15,172 nucleotides of DNA from an uncultured Mucilaginibacter sp. GTDB lineage: Bacteria > Bacteroidota > Bacteroidia > Sphingobacteriales > Sphingobacteriaceae. A model generated the notes under the pieces. The model worked only from the letters and a program-made list of their open reading frames with translations, searched no databases and was not told where the DNA came from. The stretch's first letter is position 1, and each line of letters starts with the position of its first letter. Of this stretch, positions 1 to 7,007 are shown in pieces. The translations under genes were made by a program, and so were the position numbers. The DNA is taken from assembly GCA_903885865.1 (NCBI GenBank), contig CAISKH010000331.1, positions 1-15,172 on the forward strand, written 5' to 3'.

Positions 1-160
1 GAAAAACAACCATAGTTCCCGCTCCAGCTTGGATGACCCTACGAGGAGGTGTTATTTTTAACTACTTGTGCGGTATACGAGTTTATCCCAAATACACACT
101 TATTCGTCAGGATTATTAGACCGCTGTTTTTTTTAACTTGCTGATAATCAACTAATAAAA

Positions 161-218
161 GCGTTCACGGTTTTAGAGCGTGAACGCTCGTGAACGCTGC
201 GTGAACGCCCGTAAACGG
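161..218. repeat. Phased CGTGAACGC repeat array with an inverted copy
   Basis: The 9-mer CGTGAACGC occurs exactly at 179-187, 189-197 and 200-208, with a decayed fourth copy CGTAAACGG at 210-218. Starts are 10, 11 and 10 bases apart, close to one helical turn, so all copies face the same side of the DNA. An exact inverted copy, GCGTTCACG, lies at 161-169 and forms a perfect 9-bp inverted repeat with the first direct copy, separated by 9 bases. This is seen directly in the sequence. Binding sites for a regulator or recombinase are an inference; no family is recognised. Confidence 0.75.
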
Positions 219-275
219 CGGGGGTTGAAGTTTTGGTACTGCCCCCGCAGGGTCCTCGTTGAGAGAATCTGCGGG
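218..275. repeat. Two mutually exclusive GC-rich inverted repeats
   Basis: GCGGGGG at 218-224 is complementary to CCCCCGC at 242-248. The overlapping CCCGCAG at 244-250 is complementary to CTGCGGG at 269-275. The middle arm cannot pair with both, so a transcript could switch between two folds. No coding frame is associated. It lies just beyond the terminator at 281-315 as seen from the minus-strand gene. Confidence 0.55.
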
Positions 276-280
276 AACAG

Positions 281-315
281 AAAAAGCCCATGTTGGAAAC
301 ACCAACATGGGCTTT
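281..315 (-). terminator. Intrinsic terminator of the minus-strand gene 371-769
   Basis: A perfect 14-bp inverted repeat (283-296 with 302-315, loop 297-301) is followed on the minus strand by five T. It lies about 55 bases past the stop of the gene at 371-769, which fits rho-independent termination of that transcript. On the plus strand the hairpin is followed only by a mixed AT stretch, so it acts mainly on minus-strand transcripts. Confidence 0.85.
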
Positions 316-370
316 AAAGATTTAATTTCGAAAACGCGTACTATTAAAAAGTATCTAAAGGGAAACCCTT

Positions 371-769
371 TTATTGTCGTATTAAAATGGCGCTATTGAA
401 AATATAAAATACTCCCAAAGGTGCTGTAAGTATTCTCCATGAAATAGTGTTGTCATCAATTTTTTTAATTACTGCTGTGCCTGTTGTATTTGAGTAAAAG
501 CTTTTTACAGTTACAATTACTGAATCGGCATTGGAAATAGTACCGGTTATTGATACGTCTGTATCATCTAATGCGCAATCTATACGATTTCCATCTGGAG
601 TAATAGCACAGTGATTACCCTTTAAATTACCCGAGGCCTGATTTAATTTTAAACTAAATGCTCTGGCTGGTATTTGGTCTTTCCAGTTGCCTTGAAAGTT
701 GGCTACCGGGCATTTGCCTTTTACCGCAAATATTCCTATTATCAGGATTGATATTATTATTGTTTTCAT
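371..769 (-). CDS. Small secreted protein of unknown function
   Basis: A 132-residue protein I cannot assign to a named family with confidence. Residues 1-18 form a hydrophobic signal segment (lysine at 2, then a run of I/L/F). A cysteine at 20 follows, but the preceding GK does not fit a lipobox, so soluble export is more likely than lipoprotein anchoring. The mature part alternates short beta-type segments with polar turns and has two further cysteines, which could form a disulphide after export. The C-terminus (GVFYIFNSAILIRQ) resembles endings of small beta-rich secreted Bacteroidota proteins. It is a single-gene unit: a -7 box candidate is at 843-850 and a strong terminator at 281-315. 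Export is fairly sure; function is unknown. Confidence 0.7.
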   Translation of the reverse strand: MKTIIISILIIGIFAVKGKCPVANFQGNWKDQIPARAFSLKLNQASGNLKGNHCAITPDGNRIDCALDDTDVSITGTISNADSVIVTVKSFYSNTTGTAVIKKIDDNTISWRILTAPLGVFYIFNSAILIRQ

Positions 770-842
770 TTGTTGGATAATTTACGTTTATTTAACAGGA
801 TAATAAACAGGTATGGTATTAACCACATAAAATCCTATCAAT

Positions 843-850
843 CAAATATA
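843..850 (-). promoter_or_regulatory. Candidate -7 box (TATATTTG) for gene 371-769
   Basis: Read on the minus strand, TATATTTG fits the Bacteroidota -7 consensus TAnnTTTG exactly. It would give a leader of roughly 65 bases. No TTG sits at the usual -33 distance, so this is only a candidate in an AT-rich stretch. Confidence 0.35.
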
Positions 851-949
851 TTTCGCCGCAATGCGTTAAATATACAGCTATAACCCGTAGTTTTAAGCGG
901 TAATGCATTTTTGTAAATGATGTATTCCGTTACCAGGCCTGATATAAGT

Positions 950-1570
950 ATGTTTAAAAAAGCATTATCCACCATTATTATTTTAATTACTGCCCTTTCG
1001 GCGGCTTTTAGCCAGGGGAAGTGGGAGCTGAAAAGAAATGAAAATGGCATAGAGGTGTTTACCCGCACTCCTTTAACCGGGAACCTTAAAGAGTTAAGGG
1101 TTATTTGCGAATTAACCACCACGAAAGCACAATTGATAAAAGCGCTGCAGGATATTAAACACTATGATGAATGGGTTTACAGCACAAGAAAAGCCACGTT
1201 GCTAAAAACAGTAAACCCGGAGCAGATTGTTTTTTATTCGATATCGCGTTTGCCATGGCCCATAAAAGACCGTGACCTGATCGTGCAGCTTACCGTGATC
1301 CCTGACAGTACAGCTAACCGGTTTGAGATACAGGCCAAAAGCCTGCCCGATTATTTGCCTAAAAACCCTGACCTGATACGTGTTCCGTACTCGCTTGCTG
1401 TATGGCGAGTTATTGTAGTTGACGATCATACCTTAAAAGTTGACTATACCTTTAGCGTAAACCCCGGCGGAAGCATCCCTGCATGGCTGGTAAACACCAC
1501 CTTAGCCGTTGGTCCTTATAATTCGTTTATGGGTTTAAAGAATGAGCTAAAAAAAATTGCTTCAGAATAA
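950..1570 (+). CDS. Exported START-domain (lipid-binding-like) protein
   Basis: Predicted START/SRPBCC-fold protein, 206 residues from the chosen start. An in-frame ATG at 917 would add 11 residues ahead of the signal peptide. The ATG at 950 is preferred because it puts lysines directly before the hydrophobic stretch (MFKKALSTII), with cleavage near residue 21 (AAFS/Q). START-like features are the early ENGIEVFTR segment, the central RLPWPIKDRDL motif (residues 100-110), and a C-terminal helix after GGSIPAWLVN (173-182). The family binds hydrophobic ligands in a deep cavity; the ligand here is unknown. The signal peptide implies a periplasmic or outer-envelope role, possibly lipid handling. 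A near-consensus -7 box (CATTTTTG, 906-913) precedes it, and transcription from there would begin close to the 917 ATG, also favouring 950. It appears monocistronic, with 193 bases to the next gene. Confidence 0.8.
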   Translation: MFKKALSTIIILITALSAAFSQGKWELKRNENGIEVFTRTPLTGNLKELRVICELTTTKAQLIKALQDIKHYDEWVYSTRKATLLKTVNPEQIVFYSISRLPWPIKDRDLIVQLTVIPDSTANRFEIQAKSLPDYLPKNPDLIRVPYSLAVWRVIVVDDHTLKVDYTFSVNPGGSIPAWLVNTTLAVGPYNSFMGLKNELKKIASE

Positions 1571-1763
1571 GCATTCGCAGCGATGGTTTAAGGATGGGTT
1601 TTTGTTTTATATAACTTACCGGCGCTACATTTAAAAAATCCGGGGCTAAATTGCCCGATACCGATCATCTGGTTAACTTCGGTCATAAAAAGCTTCACAT
1701 GTTATTGCAAATAAAACAAAACTTTTAGCATTTTTATAGATTATTTATGCAGTTAACCGTCTG

Positions 1764-2987
1764 ATGATCATGATAAAAACACCGCTAAAGTTCTTGCCTT
1801 TAGTACTGCTTTGCCTTGTTACAAGCATTGTTAGCGCGCAAAAGTTTGAGGGCCTGGCCCTAACCCCGCCTATGGGCTGGAACAGCTGGAACACATTTAA
1901 AACAAATATTAATGAAAAACTGGTGCTTGATATTGCCGATAAACTGGCAGCAAGCGGAATGAAAGACGCCGGATACAATTACCTGGTGCTTGATGATGCC
2001 TGGATGGCTTTAGAAAGAGATAACAACGGCAACCTGGTTACTGATCCCAAAAGATTTCCGCACGGCATAAAGTTCGTTGCCGATTACGTACATGGCAAGG
2101 GATTGAAGTTTGGTTTGTATAATTGCGCAGGCACTAAAACCTGTGCGGGTTACCCCGGCACCCGCGGATATGAATACCAGGATGCCCGGCAATATGCAGC
2201 ATGGGGTGTTGACTATTTAAAATTCGACTGGTGCAATACCACCGGAATAAATGCTAAGGAAGCCTATACTACCATGAGCAAAGCTATAAAAACAGCGGGA
2301 CACCCTATGGTATTCAGCCTTTGTGAATGGGGAAGGAACAATCCCTGGGAATGGGCCGCCCCGGTAGGCCATTTATGGCGCACTACCGACGATATTGGGC
2401 CGATGTTTTCGGGCATTAAAAAAAATATGGCGGGATGGTCGCCAGGCAGTGTGCTGAAAATTATTAGTTCGCAAAACGCTATCCGAAAATATGCAGGACC
2501 GGGTCATTGGAACGACCCCGACATGCTGGAGGTGGGCAACGGCATGACGGTTGATGAGGATCGCGCGCATTTCTCAATGTGGTGCATGCTCGCTGCCCCG
2601 CTCATGGCCGGTAACGACTTGCGTATAATGACCCCGGAAACCTTAGCTATTTTAACCAATAAAGAAGTGATAGCCGTTGACCAGGACCCGCTTGGGGTAG
2701 AAGCTTATAAATATACCGAAAAAGACAGCGTACAAACCTGGGTTAAACCTTTAAAAAATGGGGCGGCTGTTTGCTTTTTAAACAGTTCATTCAATCCGCG
2801 AACCATCAGCTTTAATTGGGCCGAAAATGCTTTAAAAGACGACCTGTCTGGTATGTCGATAGATTTTAATACCGCGACCTACAACGTGCGTGATCTATGG
2901 GCTAAGAAAGATTTGGGTAAAACCAATAAGGCTTTTAGCAAAACATTAGCACCACATAGCGTGGTGATGTTGAGGGTTTATAAATAG
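1764..2987 (+). CDS. GH27 alpha-galactosidase, exported
   Basis: Hydrolyses terminal alpha-1,6-linked galactose from oligosaccharides such as raffinose or galactomannan side chains; acts in the periplasm or at the cell surface. Of 407 residues, 1-25 are a signal peptide (SIVSA/Q). Glycoside hydrolase family 27 hallmarks are clear: TPPMGWNSWN at 34-43, the LDDAW strand at 76-80, the nucleophile motif YLKFDWCN with D155, CEWG at 187-190, the acid/base segment WRTTDDI with D210 (aligned with the family's RTTGDI), and GHWNDPDML at 247-255. A C-terminal beta domain (about 315-407) completes the usual two-domain architecture, so the protein looks intact. A second ATG at 1770 could also serve as start. 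No partner sugar genes are adjacent. A weak promoter candidate is TTG at 1705-1707 with TAGCATTT at 1726-1733. Some family members instead act on N-acetylgalactosamine, so the substrate is probable only. Confidence 0.95.
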   Translation: MIMIKTPLKFLPLVLLCLVTSIVSAQKFEGLALTPPMGWNSWNTFKTNINEKLVLDIADKLAASGMKDAGYNYLVLDDAWMALERDNNGNLVTDPKRFPHGIKFVADYVHGKGLKFGLYNCAGTKTCAGYPGTRGYEYQDARQYAAWGVDYLKFDWCNTTGINAKEAYTTMSKAIKTAGHPMVFSLCEWGRNNPWEWAAPVGHLWRTTDDIGPMFSGIKKNMAGWSPGSVLKIISSQNAIRKYAGPGHWNDPDMLEVGNGMTVDEDRAHFSMWCMLAAPLMAGNDLRIMTPETLAILTNKEVIAVDQDPLGVEAYKYTEKDSVQTWVKPLKNGAAVCFLNSSFNPRTISFNWAENALKDDLSGMSIDFNTATYNVRDLWAKKDLGKTNKAFSKTLAPHSVVMLRVYK

Positions 2988-3061
2988 CCCCTTAGCTGTT
3001 GCTACCGCACTACTATTTTTCTCAAGGATATTATTTAATTAAACATTGATCTCGTAACTAC

Positions 3062-3092
3062 TTGACTATTAGAAATAATAGTTTTATTTTTA
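3062..3092 (+). promoter_or_regulatory. Promoter of the AT-rich two-gene unit
   Basis: TTG at 3062-3064, a 20-base spacer, then TATTTTTA at 3085-3092 match the Bacteroidota TTG/TAnnTTTG arrangement except for the last G. The start codon follows at 3108. The spacer holds a 7-bp hairpin (3065-3071 with 3076-3082, GAAA loop). With the T-rich tail after it, the same hairpin might also act as a weak terminator for the alpha-galactosidase transcript. Confidence 0.5.
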
Positions 3093-3107
3093 AATAAAAA
3101 TTCAACT

Positions 3108-3749
3108 ATGCAGCAAATTCTATATTTTATTGCCTGGATATTGTTTCCATTAATCCCGGCATTTTTTTGTTACAAAGTTTTAAAAGTGCAAAATATAAGC
3201 GGTGAGAGTACGGGGGTTACTGGCACACTTTGGGGTTTAAAAATTGAAACCGGAGGAGCATTTGCTATATATTTCATATTGTTTATATGTATTCACTATT
3301 ATTTCGGCAATCGTTTTTTAGATTCTGTCGATAAAGACATCGCATATCAACAAGAAACCAAACATATGTGGTTAGTAAAATGTAAGATTGATCTGGTTGA
3401 AAAAGACAATAAAACAGAATTAAGTAATGACGAATTCAATGAAAGTTTCCAGGGATTTAATATGCAATATATACCACCTAACTATAGTAAAAAGGATAAT
3501 GGAGAAATTGATTTTTATCTCCCCAATGAGCTATTAAATGCATCTACAGCAACCGTTGAAATGGATGTACCGGGTTTCAGACATTTGAGTTTACATACCT
3601 CAGATTTTGATGTGCATAAAAATATTGATAAAAGTACTATAGATTTAGGGATATTTAAATTAGGAAAAACTAATATATATAAAGCCGGTCATTTTTCAAA
3701 AGATAGTATTGTTAGTAATGTGAATCAATTACCTAAACCAAATTTATAA
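3108..3749 (+). CDS. Two-TM membrane protein with C-terminal beta-sandwich-like domain, unknown
   Basis: A 213-residue protein not assignable to a named family. Transmembrane segments span about residues 3-23 and 49-66, joined by a short loop (24-48), so both ends lie on the same side of the membrane. The remaining 145 residues are soluble. Residues 88-185 show alternating strands and a pattern typical of transthyretin or carboxypeptidase-regulatory sandwiches: VKCKIDLVEKD, then GEIDFYLP, then TVEMDVPGFRHLSLHTSD. This fold call is inference from pattern only. The stop is 3 bases before the next gene, so the two are translationally linked. The DNA is strikingly AT-rich (13 G/C of 60 bases at 3601-3660), unlike its neighbours, which suggests acquisition by transfer. 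It has its own promoter (3062-3092). Confidence 0.8.
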   Translation: MQQILYFIAWILFPLIPAFFCYKVLKVQNISGESTGVTGTLWGLKIETGGAFAIYFILFICIHYYFGNRFLDSVDKDIAYQQETKHMWLVKCKIDLVEKDNKTELSNDEFNESFQGFNMQYIPPNYSKKDNGEIDFYLPNELLNASTATVEMDVPGFRHLSLHTSDFDVHKNIDKSTIDLGIFKLGKTNIYKAGHFSKDSIVSNVNQLPKPNL

Positions 3750-3752
3750 GGG

Positions 3753-4085
3753 ATGAAAAAGACTCTAAAATTTGCAATTTTTATTGCTTTTTTAAGTGTT
3801 TTTTCTGTTACTAAAGCAACCGACTTGAGGGGAAAAATACAAAACTATAATCCTTATTCGAATTTGTATTACCCTGTGCCCGGATTACGTGTTGAGTTTT
3901 GGTATTTTAATTCTTATACTAATAATTGGGTATGCGGGGCCTATACATCCACAGACTCTAATGGGATGTACTATTTCACAAGAGTAAATCCAAACTTTAA
4001 TTATTATATTAAAGTTGTTAATAAATTTTATCCTTTATATGTTTATAACCTACCCTTACAGGATATACCAATAATTACAATTTAA
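3753..4085 (+). CDS. Small secreted Cna-B/carboxypeptidase-regulatory-like protein
   Basis: A 110-residue exported protein. Residues 1-22 form a signal peptide (KK, hydrophobic core, VTKA/TD). The mature part is a single small domain with the order seen in Cna-B-like or carboxypeptidase-regulatory sandwiches: LRGKIQ near 25-30, PVPGLRVEFW at 41-50, TSTDSNGMYYF at 65-75 (the typical D-x-G-x-Y/F turn), and YYIKVV at 84-89. It is very rich in tyrosine and asparagine. It starts 3 bases after the upstream two-TM gene and shares its low G/C content, so they form one unit. Possible roles are an envelope adhesion or scaffold domain, or a secreted partner of the membrane protein. No enzymatic residues are apparent. 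Confidence 0.75.
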   Translation: MKKTLKFAIFIAFLSVFSVTKATDLRGKIQNYNPYSNLYYPVPGLRVEFWYFNSYTNNWVCGAYTSTDSNGMYYFTRVNPNFNYYIKVVNKFYPLYVYNLPLQDIPIITI

Positions 4086-4125
4086 TTTTACGTCAAACGG
4101 ATTAAAAAAATATAACAATTCCTTC

Positions 4126-5139
4126 CTAAAACTCAACCGGGTCACTCCCCATAACAAGCATATCAACTATCCTGTCCAGTTCGGGGCAGTTTTGGGCAGT
4201 TTCGGTACCCAATTTTATCAGCGCGTCAATATTTGTCTTTGAGGCATCGTCCATTTCCGGGTTGGCATCGCCCAGGCTGGTAGGTTGTATCCGTATATAG
4301 TTGTCCTGGTGGTTTTGTGCCGAAAACATTTTCAGGAGGTGGTAATCCGTCACTTCGGCCGCACCTGCCATCATAATATCAATAACCGGCCGCACCCACC
4401 CTATATCTCCCCAGTTTTTTGCTTGTGCGTAAGGGTATAGTTTATTGGCGCTTCCTGTACCGATAGAAACCACAAACATATCCTTTGCTGTGGGGTTCCC
4501 TTTTGCATTGCGTACCTCCGAATAGGCGCATAGCGCCGGATTATTGGCAAACATGCCACCGTCGACACAAGCATACTCATCGCCCGACAGAGACTTAATA
4601 AGCTCCGGCTGAAAATATGTGGGCGCCGCTGACGTGGCCCTGCAAACATCCTTCACCCAAAAGTTGGCTTTATCGCCCAGTTTAGCATAATCATGCTGGG
4701 CAAAAAACTTGGTGTCCCTATTGCCAATATCGTAGGAAGTAACAATACATGGTTTCAAAAGCTGGTTTAACTTCAATTGGTCAAAATATTTAGCGAGACA
4801 GGCTTCTATACCACTTGCTTTATACTTGGCCTTCCAAACAACGGTTCTTACCTTATCAAAAAAGTTGGCATCAAAAATACTATTGCCATTTTGAATGTAC
4901 AGGTTAACTGCCTCCTGTGCCGAAAACCTTGCTTTAGTTGGATCGTTTTCATCGGGGCATAATAAAATACAGGTTAAAATTCCCCCGGTGCTTGTCCCGG
5001 CGAAAAAGTCGAAGAAATCGGCTATCCTTGCATTGGGGTTATTGGTTTTTTGCTGAAGTTTGGCTTCTAAAGCAATTAAAACCTGGCCCGGTATTATTCC
5101 GCGGATACCGCCGCCATCGATGGATAAGATTTTTTTCAT
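4126..5139 (-). CDS. Patatin-like phospholipase
   Basis: Probable acyl hydrolase acting on phospholipids or other acyl lipids; 337 residues with no signal peptide, so cytoplasmic. All patatin landmarks are present: oxyanion-hole motif DGGGIRG at 8-14, nucleophile elbow GTSTG at 48-52 with Ser50, ATSAAPTYF at 168-176, and catalytic Asp193 in the DGG motif at 193-195. The Ser-Asp dyad looks intact and the length suits the compact bacterial subgroup related to plant patatins. It begins 60 bases after gldH on the same strand and may be read through from the holB-ricT-gldH operon; no clear terminator lies between. Relatives serve as effectors in anti-phage CBASS systems (CapV), but no cyclic-nucleotide synthase gene is nearby, so that role is unsupported. 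It converges with the AT-rich pair, 40 bases apart. Confidence 0.93.
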   Translation of the reverse strand: MKKILSIDGGGIRGIIPGQVLIALEAKLQQKTNNPNARIADFFDFFAGTSTGGILTCILLCPDENDPTKARFSAQEAVNLYIQNGNSIFDANFFDKVRTVVWKAKYKASGIEACLAKYFDQLKLNQLLKPCIVTSYDIGNRDTKFFAQHDYAKLGDKANFWVKDVCRATSAAPTYFQPELIKSLSGDEYACVDGGMFANNPALCAYSEVRNAKGNPTAKDMFVVSIGTGSANKLYPYAQAKNWGDIGWVRPVIDIMMAGAAEVTDYHLLKMFSAQNHQDNYIRIQPTSLGDANPEMDDASKTNIDALIKLGTETAQNCPELDRIVDMLVMGSDPVEF

Positions 5140-5199
5140 GTTTATAAATATTTATCAACCCCACCAAGTTTCTTCTCGAATCTTTTTTTTAACTAGTAT

Positions 5200-5685
5200 T
5201 TACGGAGCAGCCTTTTCAACCCTCAACCCCACATCGCTTACCTCATGTAGTGGGTTATCGCGCATGTTTTGTTCAATACTGAATTGATAAACACCTTTCG
5301 CCGGAAATTTATAATTGAGGCGAAACGGTACCTGGTAGCTATATAAATTACCTGATCCCTGCCCCAGCCATTCGCCATCGGGATTGGCCAACTTGAATTC
5401 ATACCGGGTTGCTGCCGTTTTTTTATCAGGGCCAGTCTGGTATATTAAAACAAATATATTCGAGTATTTATAATCGCCGGTTACCCGCAGGTTCAGGTAG
5501 ATGTTATACGGAATTTGTTCATCAGCAATGGTAACCGCGTATTTTATTTTATTGGCATAGCCCCAATTATTGTTAACGATCTCGGTATTCTGATCAATAA
5601 CAGCATTGTTATCTGCACAACCTACCAATGATGCAAGGATAAAAAATAGCGCGGCTGCGGATAAAAAAACTAAAGCCTTTTTCAT
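5200..5685 (-). CDS. gldH: Gliding motility lipoprotein GldH
   Basis: Predicted GldH family lipoprotein, 161 residues. The signal peptide ends in the lipobox LVGC with lipidated Cys23. The mature part is a single beta-rich domain with features I associate with GldH: an early NNNWGY segment, IPYNIYLNLRVTGDYKYSN in the centre, and the final YQFSIEQNMRDNPLHEVSDVGLRVE block. In Flavobacterium johnsoniae, GldH is required for gliding, but many non-gliding Bacteroidota also carry it, so presence does not prove motility. The start lies 3 bases after the ricT stop, making it the third gene of a tight holB-ricT-gldH operon, an order that supports the assignment. The C-terminus (VEKAAP) is complete. 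Confidence 0.88.
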   Translation of the reverse strand: MKKALVFLSAAALFFILASLVGCADNNAVIDQNTEIVNNNWGYANKIKYAVTIADEQIPYNIYLNLRVTGDYKYSNIFVLIYQTGPDKKTAATRYEFKLANPDGEWLGQGSGNLYSYQVPFRLNYKFPAKGVYQFSIEQNMRDNPLHEVSDVGLRVEKAAP

Positions 5686-5688
5686 CGT

Positions 5689-7005
5689 TTACTGTTTTGG
5701 CTGTTCGCCCTTGTTCGGGTTGCTATCAGAGCCTCCCGGCCGATTGTTCCTGTTCGGCCTAAAATTTCTGCCCCGGTTTTGCCTGTTGCGTTCGGGCTTT
5801 GGCCCCTGCGGTTTCTCCGGCCCGGCTGTACTTACAGGGCGCGGCTGGCCGTTGCCGCCCGGGTTATTCGGCTTGTTTTTACTACGGTTCTTGTTTTTCT
5901 TTTTGTTACGGCTGCGGTCATCCAGGCGGGTTAAACTATCCTGCCCAACAACATTTTCGTAATCAAAGGATTTTTCAGGCTCGTTTTCGGTTTCAACAAA
6001 TACCAGCAGATCGTCGGGTAATACGCCATCGCGGTTTAGCTGCTGTATTTCTTTAACCCGGTTTATAGGCACGGCTATCCATGATTCTTCGCGCGGATAG
6101 CTAAACCACATCATCTTTTTAAATATGTCTGTTTTTTGGAGGCGGGCATCGCCTTTCAGCGTTTTCAAATAATTTACATTATCCGGGATATGCTTCAGCG
6201 CGTCCATATAAGTATCCAGCTCATAATTTAAGCAACACTTTAATTTACCGCACTGGCCGGCAAGCTTTAATGTATTGAGCGAAAGGTTTTGATATCGCGC
6301 TGCGGAGGTAGATACGGTTTTAAAATCAGTTAACCAGGTTGAGCAGCATAATTCGCGCCCGCACGAGCCAATACCGCCCAGCCGGCTCGCTTCCTGCCTC
6401 ATGCCTATCTGGCGCATCTCGATGCGGATACGGAAAGTCTCGGCCATTTTCTTGATCAGCTCACGAAAATCAACCCGCCCCTCGGCAGTGTAGTAAAAAG
6501 TAGCTTTGGTTTTATCGGCCTGGTAATCAACGTCGCTCAGTTTCATCGAAAGGTTCAAGTTAAGCGCCAGTTTGCGCGCGCTATGCATGGTTTCCCATTC
6601 CATATCTTTTGCAGCTTTCCATTTATCCACATCGGCAGGTGTTGCCTTGCGGTATATCTTTTTTAATACATCTTCTTCTTTAACGCGGCGTTTCACCATT
6701 TGCATCCTCACCAGCTCGCCGGTTATAGATACATGGCCAATATCATAGCCGCCGGTAGCCGCTTCAACCACTACCAGTTCGCCATTTTCCAGGTAAATAT
6801 TATCGTTGTTTAAATAAAACTCTTTGCGTGAACCTTTAAATTTTATTTCTACAATTGAAAAAGGCTTATAATTTACCGGCATATCCATATGCGACAGCCA
6901 GTCGTAAACATCTAATTTGCTGCATCCGTTTGTGAGGCATGAGCCATTACTTTTGCAGCCCGCCGGTGAGCATCCGCCCCCGGTTGAGCAACTTCCACAT
7001 CCCAT
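5689..7005 (-). CDS. ricT: PSP1/RicT (YaaT)-family regulatory protein with Cys-rich N-terminus
   Basis: RicT family protein. In Bacillus subtilis, RicT joins RicA and RicF in an iron-sulphur complex that directs RNase Y and affects competence, biofilm and sporulation. Of 438 residues, 1-28 contain six cysteines (3, 6, 12, 17, 23, 28). The PSP1 core covers about 70-330, including ATFYYTAEGRVDFRELIKK (168-186) and the conserved cysteine clusters at 215/220/221 and 252/257/258 (CGRELCC, CGKLKCC). Residues 363-438 form a low-complexity tail rich in Lys, Arg, Asn, Pro and Gly, probably disordered and able to bind RNA or anionic surfaces; it accounts for much of the extra length over Bacillus RicT. 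It lies 2 bases after holB and 3 before gldH. The holB-ricT neighbourhood also occurs in Bacillus. RicA and RicF genes are not seen here, so the partner is unknown. Confidence 0.93.
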   Translation of the reverse strand: MGCGSCSTGGGCSPAGCKSNGSCLTNGCSKLDVYDWLSHMDMPVNYKPFSIVEIKFKGSRKEFYLNNDNIYLENGELVVVEAATGGYDIGHVSITGELVRMQMVKRRVKEEDVLKKIYRKATPADVDKWKAAKDMEWETMHSARKLALNLNLSMKLSDVDYQADKTKATFYYTAEGRVDFRELIKKMAETFRIRIEMRQIGMRQEASRLGGIGSCGRELCCSTWLTDFKTVSTSAARYQNLSLNTLKLAGQCGKLKCCLNYELDTYMDALKHIPDNVNYLKTLKGDARLQKTDIFKKMMWFSYPREESWIAVPINRVKEIQQLNRDGVLPDDLLVFVETENEPEKSFDYENVVGQDSLTRLDDRSRNKKKNKNRSKNKPNNPGGNGQPRPVSTAGPEKPQGPKPERNRQNRGRNFRPNRNNRPGGSDSNPNKGEQPKQ

Positions 7006-7007
7006 AA

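Larger units (their letters stand above)
1..370. other. Gene-free region rich in repeats and hairpins
   Basis: No convincing gene lies here. From the left edge one plus frame stays open to a TAG at 117-119 (about 38 codons), but this is expected by chance and resembles no family I know, so a truncated gene end is possible but unsupported. The region holds a run of eight T (127-134, within a longer T-rich stretch), a phased array of CGTGAACGC repeats, two overlapping GC-rich hairpins and a terminator; these are listed separately. Dense inverted and direct repeats in a short gene-free stretch could mark a recombination site or a structured RNA, but no recombinase gene is visible in the window. 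Confidence 0.6.

Noticed and set aside
3..119. Truncated gene end entering from the left edge
   Set aside because: About 38 open codons are expected by chance and no family features are visible.
170..179. GTTTTAGAGC, identical to the start of many type II CRISPR repeats
   Set aside because: It occurs once, with no regularly spaced repeat-spacer units or cas genes; a 10-base match is chance and is explained as the loop of the inverted repeat 161-187.
838..1122. Minus-strand open frame of 94 codons
   Set aside because: It overlaps the well-supported START gene on the other strand and shows no domain or signal features.
4126..5139. Patatin as a CBASS (CapV) anti-phage effector
   Set aside because: No CD-NTase or other CBASS gene is adjacent; its neighbours are gldH and an unrelated AT-rich pair. 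A stand-alone lipase is the simpler reading.
5606..5962. Plus-strand open frame opposite the ricT tail
   Set aside because: It is the reverse of the low-complexity basic tail, giving an artificial Leu/Phe/Gly-rich protein; the opposite strand encodes the well-supported ricT and gldH.
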